Part shown: positions 37,297 to 47,563 of the stretch, one piece after another | How the letters are laid out: each line of letters opens with the position of its first letter | How positions within the stretch are numbered: the first letter of the stretch is position 1 | Source of the DNA: a bacterium A37T11 | GTDB taxonomy: Bacteria; Bacteroidota; Bacteroidia; Sphingobacteriales; Sphingobacteriaceae | Assembly (NCBI GenBank): GCA_900109895.1 | Contig: FOBR01000002.1 | Span: 243,152-307,151 of the forward strand | Direction of reading: 5' to 3' | Length of the DNA: 64,000 bases | Translations under genes and position numbers: made by a program | Notes under the pieces: model-generated | Database searches by the model: none | Told to the model about the DNA's origin: nothing | The model's input: only the letters and a program-made list of their open reading frames with translations

Positions 37297-38169
37297 TTAT
37301 CTGGGAAATTTTAACACAGCAATAACTGGCAAATGATCTGAATAATAGCGACCCTCTGTTTGATCGGTGAGCGTGGCATGCTGCAACACTTCCACTCCTT
37401 TGTTCACAAAAATATAATCAATACGGGCCCTTATTGGCAAAGACGACACTATAAAACCCGATGAGGTATTTACAGGCCCGTAATGCGGAGTTTTGGTTAT
37501 ATACAATGCATCTTTTAATGTTCCATCAGCAGTCAGACGTTTGTAGGCAGCTGTATTTTCCGTCGAATTAAAATCGCCGGTTAAAACAACAGGATAACCT
37601 TTTGCCAACGAATCGATCCGCCGGCACAAAATAGCAGCGCTTTTCCTTCGAGCCATTTCCCCGCGGTGGTCAAGGTGGGTATTAAAAAAATAAAAAACCG
37701 CACCAGATTGCTTGTCCTTTAACTTCGCCCAGGACGCGGTGCGGGGATACATCGCATCCCAGCTTTTGCTTTCTTTAACGTCTGGCGTTTCAGAAAACCA
37801 AAATGTACCAGAATCCAGCAGGGCATACAAATCATGCCGGTAAAAAATAGCCGTAAATTCACCACTTTTGCCCGACACGCGCGGCACCCCATACCATTTA
37901 TACAGCGGAAGCCGGTTTACAAGATCGGCAATTTGGTCGGGTGTCGCTTCCTGCACACCAAGAACTCCGGGTTGGTGGTACAATACCAACCCGGCTATAT
38001 GATCCCTGCGGTACTCCCAGACATTTAAGCTGTCAATACTATTTTTATACCTAATATTGTAACTCATGATCCGTATTTGCCCAGTTGCCTGGGCAAATAC
38101 AGTATGTAGTTGAAATACGATTAAAATAAGGCTCAGTAGGCTTATGCCTTTTATGAATCTTTTCATCAT
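37297..38169 (-). CDS. secreted endonuclease/exonuclease/phosphatase-fold enzyme
   Basis: About 291 residues from ATG 38169. A signal peptide ends near VFAQA. The EEP fold signatures are MSYNIRYKN, GVQEATPDQ (metal Glu), FNTHLDHRGEMARR, VLTGDFNSTENT and SDHLPVIAV. It is the last gene of the SusC/SusD operon (40 nt after the DUF4998 gene). The substrate is a phosphodiester or phosphomonoester, such as nucleic acid, inositol phosphate or phospholipid; which one is not visible. Confidence 0.9.
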   Translation of the reverse strand: MMKRFIKGISLLSLILIVFQLHTVFAQATGQIRIMSYNIRYKNSIDSLNVWEYRRDHIAGLVLYHQPGVLGVQEATPDQIADLVNRLPLYKWYGVPRVSGKSGEFTAIFYRHDLYALLDSGTFWFSETPDVKESKSWDAMYPRTASWAKLKDKQSGAVFYFFNTHLDHRGEMARRKSAAILCRRIDSLAKGYPVVLTGDFNSTENTAAYKRLTADGTLKDALYITKTPHYGPVNTSSGFIVSSLPIRARIDYIFVNKGVEVLQHATLTDQTEGRYYSDHLPVIAVLKFPR

Positions 38170-38209
38170 CTTTTTATTTATCATCCTGCTCAACCCAATC
38201 ATTTTGTCA

Positions 38210-38920
38210 TTACAAGCCTGTATTAATTTTTTGGGAAATGGTTTTTTCTATAAGATATTTCGTATAAAACGTATCCAAAGAGGTTGAGTCGGGTAAATAC
38301 AGAGTACGGTGAGAATACTGTGTACCTACCTTATAGTCGACTATGGTATCTGCTAACTGTAGTGGTCCAACTATTCTCATATGTATGCCCCCATCGATGC
38401 CCGTGTACTGAATTTGAGTTTTTAGAGCACCATTTGTCATGTCAGCACTAACTAACTTTATTAATAAACGGCCTTGACTGTCAACTTCTGAAGCTTTTAT
38501 TATCCGGTTTGATATACGCCGTTGATAATCGTCGCCATAAACTTTAGCCAAAACCTCCACCGGCAAAGATTGATTACTTTTTTCATCAAAGTTGCGAATC
38601 ATAAAACTATACGACTGTTCATCTAAACCGGGGATCAATACTCTTATTGTATCATCAGTCACTCCGATGTTAATTTCCACAGAATCTCTATAATTATTCC
38701 AATATACCCGTGACTTAACAATATCTGGATAAGCCCCCCTCAACCAATTTAAACGTATTCTATATTTTCCACTGTTAGCATAGGCAGCTTTTGCTTTGCC
38801 AATATAGGTTAGACCGCCGGGAACAATGAAGTCTTTAAATGTACGGTCTTGTTTTTTGCAGGCCATCATAAAAGAGCAAAAAATAACTACCAAATTTATA
38901 AAAACAAATATCTTTTTCAT
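38210..38920 (-). CDS. DUF4998-type surface lipoprotein
   Basis: 236 residues with a lipoprotein signal (SFMMAC, Cys at about 21). The body has the beta-rich pattern of DUF4998 proteins (IRLNWLRGAYPDIVKSRVYW). Probably a substrate-binding partner of the SusC/SusD pair. Fourth gene of the operon. Confidence 0.82.
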   Translation of the reverse strand: MKKIFVFINLVVIFCSFMMACKKQDRTFKDFIVPGGLTYIGKAKAAYANSGKYRIRLNWLRGAYPDIVKSRVYWNNYRDSVEINIGVTDDTIRVLIPGLDEQSYSFMIRNFDEKSNQSLPVEVLAKVYGDDYQRRISNRIIKASEVDSQGRLLIKLVSADMTNGALKTQIQYTGIDGGIHMRIVGPLQLADTIVDYKVGTQYSHRTLYLPDSTSLDTFYTKYLIEKTISQKINTGL

Positions 38921-38953
38921 GTTACATTTATTAAAATAAAAAACATTTATTAG

Positions 38954-40147
38954 CTACTGTAGCAACTGACCCCAAAAAGTTAATTCTGAAATGCAAACTT
39001 GCCCAGCCATGCCATAAGTTTCCAAAACTTTGAATCGAATGAATCGAATAGGGGGCACCGGATCAGTAAATTCAAAATCTTCCCCATCAATACTTGCATA
39101 TTGAACATCTTCTGCAGTAGGTGTTTTTCCAAATGGTAATCCTGATGGTCTGAAAGAATGAAAGGTTCCTAAAAGTTGCCATGAAGCCCAGTTGCCATCC
39201 GCCGATGGGGCATTAGATCCATAAACTTCAAAAATTTTAGGCACATTGGCCGCATAGACACGATTGCTTCCTGCTCTTTGAAATAATTTAAATCTGCTAA
39301 TACTAACTTGTTGTCCCAAATTAAGTGTAAATGACTGCGGAAGTCCAGCGTCATTTACAGACGCATAGATATTTTCTCCATTATTAACAATTCCATCAAT
39401 TATCTTACTCAAAGGATATTGAGATATCGAGGCTGCATCCGTTTTCAAGACATATGGAGCCATTTTACCCTTATCTAGTATCTCCTCATAAAAAGGTGTT
39501 AAGCTTTTTATAAGAGTATCAGACTTATTATCCCATCTATCACGCACAAAAACAGCAAATTTCTTTGCGACAGGTTCAAATCCTCTGGTTGAAAAATTGC
39601 CATCAGTTGCCGCTGTATAAAAAGTATTGGCAGGAGCCCAGTCATTGTTTCCAGTAGAATCTACCATTACAACAATTGCCAAATTGGCACGGCTTTTATT
39701 TTCAAAACGTACATTCACTCCACCAAATGTTGCTACCAGATTTATCGTATTAAAAACGGTAGTTACAGGTGCAGGCAACGGCTGAACTTGAATAACAGTT
39801 GGGGCAGACTCCTTTCCATTTTTACCAACAGTAAATATGCTAACATTATAAAGATCCGTATCTCCGAATCCTACCAAATCAAGGGTATCCAAGTAAATAG
39901 ATGCTTTTGTTTCACGAAATACTCCAGGACGGATTTCATAATCAGCCTTCACGTATGAAAAATTTGGATCGGACGGAAGTTTATATTTTATAACAGCGCC
40001 CCCAGGTTTTGATTGAACACTGATGTTGCTAACGGATGGAGGAGCAGGCAAACTATTGTCATTATAGTCTTGCCGTTCCATTTTACTACAGCTAAATAGA
40101 AGTATTGTATATGCCAGGGCAGGCAAAGAAAAAATATGTCTTTTCAT
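38954..40147 (-). CDS. surface lipoprotein with DUF4959/DUF5126/DUF5000-type domains
   Basis: About 397 residues from ATG 40147; the longer frame would overlap SusD. The lipoprotein signal ends in LLFSC. Two fibronectin-like domains (about 30-115 and 120-215) are followed by a discoidin-like C-terminal domain (about 225-397) containing SKIIDGIVNNGENIYAS, QSFTLNLGQQVSISRFKLF and ISELTFWGQ. Carbohydrate- or ligand-binding surface protein of the locus. Confidence 0.85.
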   Translation of the reverse strand: MKRHIFSLPALAYTILLFSCSKMERQDYNDNSLPAPPSVSNISVQSKPGGAVIKYKLPSDPNFSYVKADYEIRPGVFRETKASIYLDTLDLVGFGDTDLYNVSIFTVGKNGKESAPTVIQVQPLPAPVTTVFNTINLVATFGGVNVRFENKSRANLAIVVMVDSTGNNDWAPANTFYTAATDGNFSTRGFEPVAKKFAVFVRDRWDNKSDTLIKSLTPFYEEILDKGKMAPYVLKTDAASISQYPLSKIIDGIVNNGENIYASVNDAGLPQSFTLNLGQQVSISRFKLFQRAGSNRVYAANVPKIFEVYGSNAPSADGNWASWQLLGTFHSFRPSGLPFGKTPTAEDVQYASIDGEDFEFTDPVPPIRFIRFKVLETYGMAGQVCISELTFWGQLLQ

Positions 40148-40175
40148 AATTAATTTTATTTTAAGATTAGGAGAT

Positions 40176-42065
40176 CTACCAACCAACATTCTGAACTAGG
40201 TTTCGATCAATACTAATATCACTTTCCTTTATAGGCCAAAAGTATTCCCTTGAAGAAAAGGTTTGATTGAAAATAATTTTTGGTACATAAAACCCAGCTG
40301 GATCTGACTGTGTTAAATCCCATGACATGATAGGCTTATTTAATTCATCAGCAGCTTGTTTCCAGCGACGCAAATCCCAAAAACGCTGACCTTCAAAAGT
40401 CATCTCAATTAAGCGTTCCTGTTGAATGATTTCTCTTAAACCACGTTGAGAGGTGTACTTAGAGGGGTTATTAGAATAATTATCCCACGAATAAGCCACA
40501 GATTTTAGACCAGCTCGTTCCCGTACCAGATCTACATAATGCACAGCTTCCTCAGAAGGTCCTTTATACTCATTCAATGCTTCTGCATACAATAAATAAA
40601 GGTCTGCAAGCCTAAGTATAGGCCAAGGGTAGGTGGTCGCAGAATACGTAGATGAATTAATCACATTTTGAAAATGCACTAATTTTTTCATAAAATAGCC
40701 CGTTACTGTACTTCTGTCTGACTTAGCACTACTCCTTTGTCCCCATTTTGCCTCTACGAAAAACAGGTTTTGTGCATTTTTATCGTCATACTTTCCCTGA
40801 CCAAACCAGATGCCCCCATCAAACCCCAAATCGGCGTAAAACCTTGGCTCACGATTAAAATGAAGTTTAGATGTGGTATATCCTTGCCTTATATATAATT
40901 TGCTGCTGTTATCACCTACTTGAAGATCGTACCGATTATTGTAATCCCACGTATTATCTTCCTCTATCGGTACCCCATGTTCAGAATAAAACTGCTCAGC
41001 AATTTTTAGTGGGGGCGACAACTCCCCACGAGGAATGGGATTGTCAGGAAATGCTGGATCCAGTAAAGAAGGTGTCATTAATGATTGGATACCTGATACA
41101 CTTGTCTGGGTATTGGCCCATATAATCTCACTATTCCACTTTTCGGTAACACTGTTACGAAGGCTTAATTGGGTACTCATTGTATCTCCTAAATTATACT
41201 GTGAAAAACTGCGGTTATATTTGAACAGTTCTATTTGTGCCTCATGACAAACATCAATGGCATCTTTACACGCCATCAACGCAAGCCCCCATTTTTCTAG
41301 ATCGTTCTGACCATTAAAAAGACTTACTCCATCATTGTTCTCAAGAAATGACACATCACTATTGCCGTTAAATTGTGGGCTAGCCGCAAAAACCAAAACT
41401 TTAGCCTTCAACGATAAAGCTATCGGAAGAGTGATACGTCCCAAATCATCCGCAGGGTTATCAATTTGAAGTGGGAGGTTTTCTTTTGCTTCATCAATTA
41501 ATTGTACGATATAAGAGAAACAAGAATCCACAGGATCCCTATACAGTTTTACCGCATTTACATCCGTTCCAACAGGTAGGCTTTCTTTTATAATAGGAAT
41601 AGGGCCATACATCCTTAATAAATAAAAATGGTAGTACGCTTTTAGGAACTTCACCTCGGCAATCCATTTCCGTTTCTCATATTCTTCCAGGTCAGGGACC
41701 TTCTCTATATTTTCTAAAAAAATATTACAATCCCGCAATCCTTTGAACAAATTATCCCAATGTTGTCCGGCAATGGGCCCTACCACATTCTGAAGTCCCT
41801 TTGCAATATCAAATAAGCCAGTAGTATTTGAAAGCCGCCAAATCTCATCTCCTCCTGTCATAGCTGGGTCACTGCCCAGATCTCCATCTTTTGGCATATA
41901 AGAATAGCACGTAAATAAATATTTTTCTGCTTGATCCCGCATGGTAAAGGCATTATCAATAGTGGCAATATTGTCTGGCACTATATCAAGATAATTTTTA
42001 CAGGAAATTGTCACCAGTATCGAAAACACACACAAACTGTGAAATATAAAATTCTTACCTTTCAT
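40176..42065 (-). CDS. SusD/RagB-family nutrient-binding lipoprotein
   Basis: 629 residues. The lipoprotein signal has Cys at about 22 (SILVTISC). TPR-like SusD fold with AEVKFLKAYYHFYLLRMYGP and RLADLYLLYAEALNEY. A C-terminal YYFWPIKESDI-like segment (here YFWPIKESDISIDRN) is family typical. Surface cap of the SusC channel encoded 27 nt upstream. Confidence 0.94.
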   Translation of the reverse strand: MKGKNFIFHSLCVFSILVTISCKNYLDIVPDNIATIDNAFTMRDQAEKYLFTCYSYMPKDGDLGSDPAMTGGDEIWRLSNTTGLFDIAKGLQNVVGPIAGQHWDNLFKGLRDCNIFLENIEKVPDLEEYEKRKWIAEVKFLKAYYHFYLLRMYGPIPIIKESLPVGTDVNAVKLYRDPVDSCFSYIVQLIDEAKENLPLQIDNPADDLGRITLPIALSLKAKVLVFAASPQFNGNSDVSFLENNDGVSLFNGQNDLEKWGLALMACKDAIDVCHEAQIELFKYNRSFSQYNLGDTMSTQLSLRNSVTEKWNSEIIWANTQTSVSGIQSLMTPSLLDPAFPDNPIPRGELSPPLKIAEQFYSEHGVPIEEDNTWDYNNRYDLQVGDNSSKLYIRQGYTTSKLHFNREPRFYADLGFDGGIWFGQGKYDDKNAQNLFFVEAKWGQRSSAKSDRSTVTGYFMKKLVHFQNVINSSTYSATTYPWPILRLADLYLLYAEALNEYKGPSEEAVHYVDLVRERAGLKSVAYSWDNYSNNPSKYTSQRGLREIIQQERLIEMTFEGQRFWDLRRWKQAADELNKPIMSWDLTQSDPAGFYVPKIIFNQTFSSREYFWPIKESDISIDRNLVQNVGW

Positions 42066-42092
42066 TTTACTTAAATTTATGATAATTTTGAT

Positions 42093-45000
42093 TCAATGTA
42101 TATTGACATTAACACCCACATTGAAAACCTTTTGTATGGGATATCCTAAACCATTTCCGCCCATTTCCACATCCCAGAGTCTAAATTTACTAAAGGTTAA
42201 TAAGTTTGTAGCGTTCACGTAAATACGGAAATTGGTAATATTTAACCGACTTAACCAATGGCTGGGCAAAGTATATCCAAGTTCTACTTGTTTCAATCTT
42301 AAAAAAGTACCGTCTTGCATAAACCAAGTGCTCGGCTGCGCATTATTGCTATTAACCGTTGGGCTAAGTCTGGGCCACAACGCATTCACATCGCGCCGAT
42401 CTTCAGACCAGTAACTATCTGCGTAAGCTTTGAGCACTTGATTTTGCAATGTGCCACCTATAACTTCGTTCGGATATTTATAACTGGCAAAAGGAGAAGT
42501 AGCATTTACATCAATCCAAAAAGATTCATTAGTGAGGCCTTGGAAAAAGGAAGAAAAATCCAGCCCTTTATAACTAAGGGAAAATCCAAAACCATAGACA
42601 ATTTCTGGCACAGTGGGGTTTCCAATAGCAACCTGGTCAGCGGGAGTAATCTGACCATCTCTATTTACGTCAAGGAATTTAATATCACCACCGGCATACG
42701 TTCCAAAATTTTGCTTTGGAGAGTTTAGTGCCTCCTCATCATCAATAAACAATCGTTCTGCAATGTACCCCATTGTTTGCGAAAGGGAATATCCCACGCG
42801 CGAACGATATTTTTCATCATAATCAGGCTCTTCATATACTTCGTAGCGACTGCTTGCATAGGTAAAATTACCTCTTGCCGACAAATAAAACCCATTAGCA
42901 AATGAATGTGAGTAATCAAGAGAAATATCGGTTCCTCGATTGCTTGCTTCGCCCACATTCGCCCGAATTGGAGCCGCAAATCCTAGAATGGAAGGAATTG
43001 AAGAACGGGTCATTAAAATATTACTTCGGTATTCCCTAAAATATTCTGCTTGCAAGGTGAAGTTATTGAATAACCCAAGTTCAAGTGCCACATTTCCCTT
43101 TTTTGCCACTTCCCAAGTTATTTCAGGATTTGAATATCGGCTAATTAATACACCTGTTTTCGTATTTGTCTGATCACGTCCAAACGTGGCTTGTCTGGCA
43201 GAACTATTCATATTAACGTTTGAGAGATAAAAAAAACGATCTGCGTCAGATCCAATAGCATCATTGCCAACCAACCCGTAGGTGGCCCTAAGGCGTAGGT
43301 TTGATACAGTATTTTTATACGGTTGCATAAATTTCTCGTTTGAGATACTCCAAGCTAACCCAAAGGAAGGAAAAAAACCAAACCTTTTCGATTCGTGAAA
43401 ACGTTCAGAACCATTATAACCAAAATTAAATTCAGCGAAGTACCTATTGTCATAAGAATAGGTGGTGCGGCCGGAGAGTCCAGTATTCCTAAAAGGTAAA
43501 GAGAGTTGTATATCACCTGCATTTGCATTTAGTCGCTGTCTCATCACATATACAAGTAAACCACTTAAATTATGTTTTTCACCAAAAGTCCTATTGTAAT
43601 TTAGCATTGACTCCAAATAAAAGGAAGAATTTAGTGTTTTTGGACCTTCATTGTAGTTCAAGTATTCTGTAGAACCTACATCCGGAATATTGTTTATCGT
43701 ATAAGTATCTGCAAGTTTATTATAGCCCGACAAAGTATACCAATATGGATTATAAAAACGATTTACATCAAAATAAGAAGTTCGGTTAGTATTTAACATT
43801 GTCCGGAATGAAAGCCCCTCAGTAAAAAAATTAAGCTTTTGTTCAATTTCTATCTGAGCTAGCATTAATGAACGTGAATAGTCTTTATACCCTTTTACCA
43901 TTTCTGCATAGGGGTTTATATATTGCCCTTCATCAAAATTACCAAACATGATATGTTGTATAAATTGGTGTTGTGTGTCTTTGGGATAATAGGCAGGAAA
44001 CCTAACCGGATTTGAACGCATAATCTTTCGATACATGCTCGTACCTCCATCTATCGGACCGGTATAATCATCAAAATTCCCATTTAAACGTACAATCATC
44101 TTTGAAGTCTTTGTTACATCAATAGTTACATTTGAGCGAAGTGTATAACTCTTCAAATCAATATTGTTATTGAAATTATTGCGGGGATCTACTTTCATAA
44201 TTCCGTTATCTTTATTAAAAGATCCAGATACATAATATTGAGCTACCCCTCCCCCCCCACTTATGCTTAAGTTAGCACGCTGATTTTGAGTATTATTTTT
44301 GAATAAGATCTTTCGCCAATCATTAGCTGGATATACTAAAGGATTGGATCCATTTAAGGTATTTTCAATCTTTTCGTCTGAATAAAGGTTGTAATTAGCA
44401 TTTACCTCTCCGAGAGGTATTCGCGTTAAAACCGCTTCGTTATACATCTTCATATACGTAACTGGGTCAGCCAATTCAACATCACGGGTTGCTTTAGAGA
44501 CAGAGTTTTCTATTCTAAAAGTTAGATTAGCCTTGCCTACAACTCCTTGTTTTGTTGTAACCAATATCACACCATTGGCTCCCCTGGCCCCATAAAGAGC
44601 AGTTGCAGTAGCATCTTTCATAATGCTAAAACTTGCTATATCATCTGGCTGAATACGCGCAAGTTCTGTTGTTGTTACTTCCATATTGTCAATCAAAATA
44701 AGCGGATCTACTTTATAACCAAAGGTTGTAACTCCCCTAATAAAAAATTCTGCATTGTCTTGTCCGGGTTCGCCACTGCGCTGATATGCGATCATCCCTG
44801 CCACCTTCCCGGCCAGGGCCGTTGTTAAGTTACTTGAGGGAACTTTAAGATCTGAAGGCTTTACTGAAGTTACTGAACCTATCATGTCTGTCCGTTTAGT
44901 TTGTCCACCAAAAGCAGTAATAACTACATCATCAAGCATGGATTGATTTTCCCGAAGAATCACATCAATAATTTCCTTTCCAGAAGTAGATACTTCCTGA

Positions 45001-45593
45001 TTTTCGAAACCAACCATTGAAAACACTAAAATGCTTCCAACTGGAACTGTTAATACATACTTTCCATTCACATCCGTACTTGTACCTATGCTACTTTTAT
45101 TTTTAACCTTAATATTAACGCTCGTCAAAATCGCACCCGTGCTGTCACGTACGGTACCTCTTATCTCTATATCCTGAACATTCTGAATAGCATCATTACT
45201 TGAATTGGAACCTGAGTTTCTATCAGTTATTTTCTTTTTTGATATAACAATATTTTTATCTACCATTTGATAATCCAAATGCTGCCCGGCAAGACATTTT
45301 TCTATAACCTCCTGGATTCCGGCATTTTTAAAAGATAATGAAACAGGAGCAGCAAAATCAATGGTTTCGAAATCATAAAAAATATGATAACCAGTTTGTC
45401 TCGATATCTCTTTAAAGACTTCTGGCAACCGTACATTCTTTTTCACCAATGTTATGCTTTGAGCAAATGTTTTGGCATTCACCTGAATGCTAGCGATGAA
45501 TGTAAATAATAGAAAAAATTTCATAAAGACAATGCATTTAATTAAGCAGTTTGACCTGCCCCTATAGCGGGAACTCGTATTTTTATTATACAT
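42093..45593 (-). CDS. SusC/RagA-family TonB-dependent receptor with STN domain
   Basis: 1166 residues. Order: signal peptide, a secretin/TonB N-terminal (STN) domain (about 45-120: VRLPEVFKEISRQTGYHIFY), a carboxypeptidase-D-like regulatory domain (about 140-225), plug domain and 22-strand barrel. The STN domain shows that it signals to the FecR anti-sigma factor encoded just upstream, so import induces its own genes. The start region MYNKNTSSRYRGRSNCLIKC is charged, then hydrophobic. Confidence 0.95.
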   Translation of the reverse strand: MYNKNTSSRYRGRSNCLIKCIVFMKFFLLFTFIASIQVNAKTFAQSITLVKKNVRLPEVFKEISRQTGYHIFYDFETIDFAAPVSLSFKNAGIQEVIEKCLAGQHLDYQMVDKNIVISKKKITDRNSGSNSSNDAIQNVQDIEIRGTVRDSTGAILTSVNIKVKNKSSIGTSTDVNGKYVLTVPVGSILVFSMVGFENQEVSTSGKEIIDVILRENQSMLDDVVITAFGGQTKRTDMIGSVTSVKPSDLKVPSSNLTTALAGKVAGMIAYQRSGEPGQDNAEFFIRGVTTFGYKVDPLILIDNMEVTTTELARIQPDDIASFSIMKDATATALYGARGANGVILVTTKQGVVGKANLTFRIENSVSKATRDVELADPVTYMKMYNEAVLTRIPLGEVNANYNLYSDEKIENTLNGSNPLVYPANDWRKILFKNNTQNQRANLSISGGGGVAQYYVSGSFNKDNGIMKVDPRNNFNNNIDLKSYTLRSNVTIDVTKTSKMIVRLNGNFDDYTGPIDGGTSMYRKIMRSNPVRFPAYYPKDTQHQFIQHIMFGNFDEGQYINPYAEMVKGYKDYSRSLMLAQIEIEQKLNFFTEGLSFRTMLNTNRTSYFDVNRFYNPYWYTLSGYNKLADTYTINNIPDVGSTEYLNYNEGPKTLNSSFYLESMLNYNRTFGEKHNLSGLLVYVMRQRLNANAGDIQLSLPFRNTGLSGRTTYSYDNRYFAEFNFGYNGSERFHESKRFGFFPSFGLAWSISNEKFMQPYKNTVSNLRLRATYGLVGNDAIGSDADRFFYLSNVNMNSSARQATFGRDQTNTKTGVLISRYSNPEITWEVAKKGNVALELGLFNNFTLQAEYFREYRSNILMTRSSIPSILGFAAPIRANVGEASNRGTDISLDYSHSFANGFYLSARGNFTYASSRYEVYEEPDYDEKYRSRVGYSLSQTMGYIAERLFIDDEEALNSPKQNFGTYAGGDIKFLDVNRDGQITPADQVAIGNPTVPEIVYGFGFSLSYKGLDFSSFFQGLTNESFWIDVNATSPFASYKYPNEVIGGTLQNQVLKAYADSYWSEDRRDVNALWPRLSPTVNSNNAQPSTWFMQDGTFLRLKQVELGYTLPSHWLSRLNITNFRIYVNATNLLTFSKFRLWDVEMGGNGLGYPIQKVFNVGVNVNIH

Positions 45594-45734
45594 TTGAATT
45601 GGTTTTAAAATTGGTTTTTTAACGGAAATAATTTTTTAACCTCGTAGCCGTAAAACGCTTCGGACCAGATCAGGGACACTCGCAATGTTCCTGATCTATT
45701 TTGAAGGATGGCCATTTATCATTTCAGATCTATC

Positions 45735-46937
45735 TTAAATCATAACCACCACCCTCCTTCCTTCCACCCTGAATTTAACCGATCCTGTTAAAGAAATTGT
45801 ATTTAGTAACTTTTCCAACCTGTCGAAACGGGAGATCGTACCTCCAAAATTAACCTTATTTATCGCGTCACCTTCATAAAATATGTCGATATCGTACCAG
45901 CGGGCAATAATCTTCATCACCGATTTAATCGGAGTATTATTAAAGGTGAAATATCCGTTTTTCCATCCCAGCACCTCCTCGGGTGAAAAAGTTGTCAAAT
46001 CAATCTGTGTTTTGTCTGGCACTACAGCTGCCTGCTCGCCAGGTTTCAGCAACATCGAACGGTTCGCTGCATTGGTTACTCGCACCGCCCCCTCTAATAA
46101 TGAGGTGATTCGCTGTTTATCATCTTGATACGCACTCACATTAAACTTTGTACCTAATACATCAATACGCTGATGATCAGCTACCACAATAAAAGGCTTA
46201 CCTTTAGTAACCTCAAAATACGCTTCCCCTTGCAAGTTAACCTCCCTGGTATCTCCTGAAAACCGCGAGGGATAGGATAAGGCCGAAGCCGCATTCAGCC
46301 AAACCTTCGTGCCATCGGGCAATACGATTTGGTATTCACCGCCTTTGGGAGTTACGATCTTATTGATTCCGATTTTATCGCCCTGATTGGTTGGCGCGGC
46401 ATCCTCCCAATAAATCAGTTGGCCGTTTTTAGTCTTACGGATGGCAACACCCGATTCTTCTGCAATTTGGCCAGCTGACGCTCCGGTTAGGTCAATCGTT
46501 TGGCCATTCGCTAGCGTCAGCGTTGCTTTTTTCCCACCAGGCATGATCCGGACCAATTGCTCGGTGTGGCTTTCGGGCTTATGGCCCACCGGAAGAAATA
46601 ACAGGTAAAGCGCAATCCCAATAAATAAACTGGCTGCCATACTTTTATACCACCACAAACGGGTATTTTTCCGTTTCATGTTTGTTGTTAACCGATCGTC
46701 ATCTGTTGTTTTTTTTATCCGGGGATCGTTCAGAATCGAATCATACAAATGCCCGCTTGAAATAAGCAGGGGCTTATCTGTTTCCAAACCTTTCCATATT
46801 TCGTCAATTACCAGGTAAAGGTCGTGATTTGATTCAGCCTGCTTTAAATACGCTATCAATATATCCAAATCCGGCAAAGATATACGCTCGGCTACGTAAT
46901 CTGATAACAATTCAAATAACCTTTTCCTGGGTATCAT
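45735..46937 (-). CDS. FecR-family anti-sigma factor
   Basis: 400 residues with one membrane segment (about 92-112). The periplasmic FecR domain has VTPKGGEYQIVLPDGTKVWL and ASALSYPSRFSGDTREVNL; the C-terminal part is DUF4974-like (about 325-400). It receives the signal from the STN domain of the SusC protein and controls the sigma factor encoded 65 bp upstream. Confidence 0.94.
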   Translation of the reverse strand: MIPRKRLFELLSDYVAERISLPDLDILIAYLKQAESNHDLYLVIDEIWKGLETDKPLLISSGHLYDSILNDPRIKKTTDDDRLTTNMKRKNTRLWWYKSMAASLFIGIALYLLFLPVGHKPESHTEQLVRIMPGGKKATLTLANGQTIDLTGASAGQIAEESGVAIRKTKNGQLIYWEDAAPTNQGDKIGINKIVTPKGGEYQIVLPDGTKVWLNAASALSYPSRFSGDTREVNLQGEAYFEVTKGKPFIVVADHQRIDVLGTKFNVSAYQDDKQRITSLLEGAVRVTNAANRSMLLKPGEQAAVVPDKTQIDLTTFSPEEVLGWKNGYFTFNNTPIKSVMKIIARWYDIDIFYEGDAINKVNFGGTISRFDRLEKLLNTISLTGSVKFRVEGRRVVVMI

Positions 46938-47002
46938 ACCAATTTATAATGGTGTTCTACTTGAAAGAACGGCTGACCCTGCCCAGAGAACTAGTCTATC
47001 GG

Positions 47003-47563
47003 TTATTTTTTTTCAAAAAAATGCGTCAGGGCCTTCCTTAAAGTTTTCAGGGCACTAACCAAATGATTGCGCACCGTATTACGGGAAATCTTCATGAGCA
47101 CGGCTATTTCATCATATGAAAGGTCCTGTTGGCGGCTCAGGCGATATACCAATTGCTGTTGCGGGGGGAGCGTTTCAATAATATTTTCCGCATATTGCGA
47201 TAAATCGTTTAATAATATACGGTGTTCAGTCTCTTCACTGCATTCTGTAAGCGTAAATGCTAGGCTTTCTTTAAAATGAGATTCAGAAGCCACTTTTCTA
47301 AATGCATCAATGGTTAGGCGCCTTGCCGTTACATATAGAAAAGGTACCAAAGGCTGGTCGGCTGAAAGTTTTTCCTTATGTAACCACAAATTAATAAAAG
47401 TTTCCTGAAGAATGTCTTCACTTCGCTCCCTGTCTTTCATCAGTGAAAAGATCAGCACATATACTTGTTTATGCAATAAATCATAAATATGCTTAAAAGC
47501 GCGTTCGTCGCCGGCTTGCAATCGTTCAATCCACAACCGATCGATTTCTCTTAATATAGACAT
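47003..47563 (-). CDS. ECF RNA polymerase sigma factor
   Basis: 186 residues. Region 2 (about 15-85, HKQVYVLIFSLMKDRERSED) and region 4 (about 125-180, LPPQQQLVYRLSRQQDLSYD then EIAVLMKISRNTVRNHLVSA) are intact. Pairs with the FecR gene to switch on the SusC/SusD operon downstream. Confidence 0.94.
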   Translation of the reverse strand: MSILREIDRLWIERLQAGDERAFKHIYDLLHKQVYVLIFSLMKDRERSEDILQETFINLWLHKEKLSADQPLVPFLYVTARRLTIDAFRKVASESHFKESLAFTLTECSEETEHRILLNDLSQYAENIIETLPPQQQLVYRLSRQQDLSYDEIAVLMKISRNTVRNHLVSALKTLRKALTHFFEKK

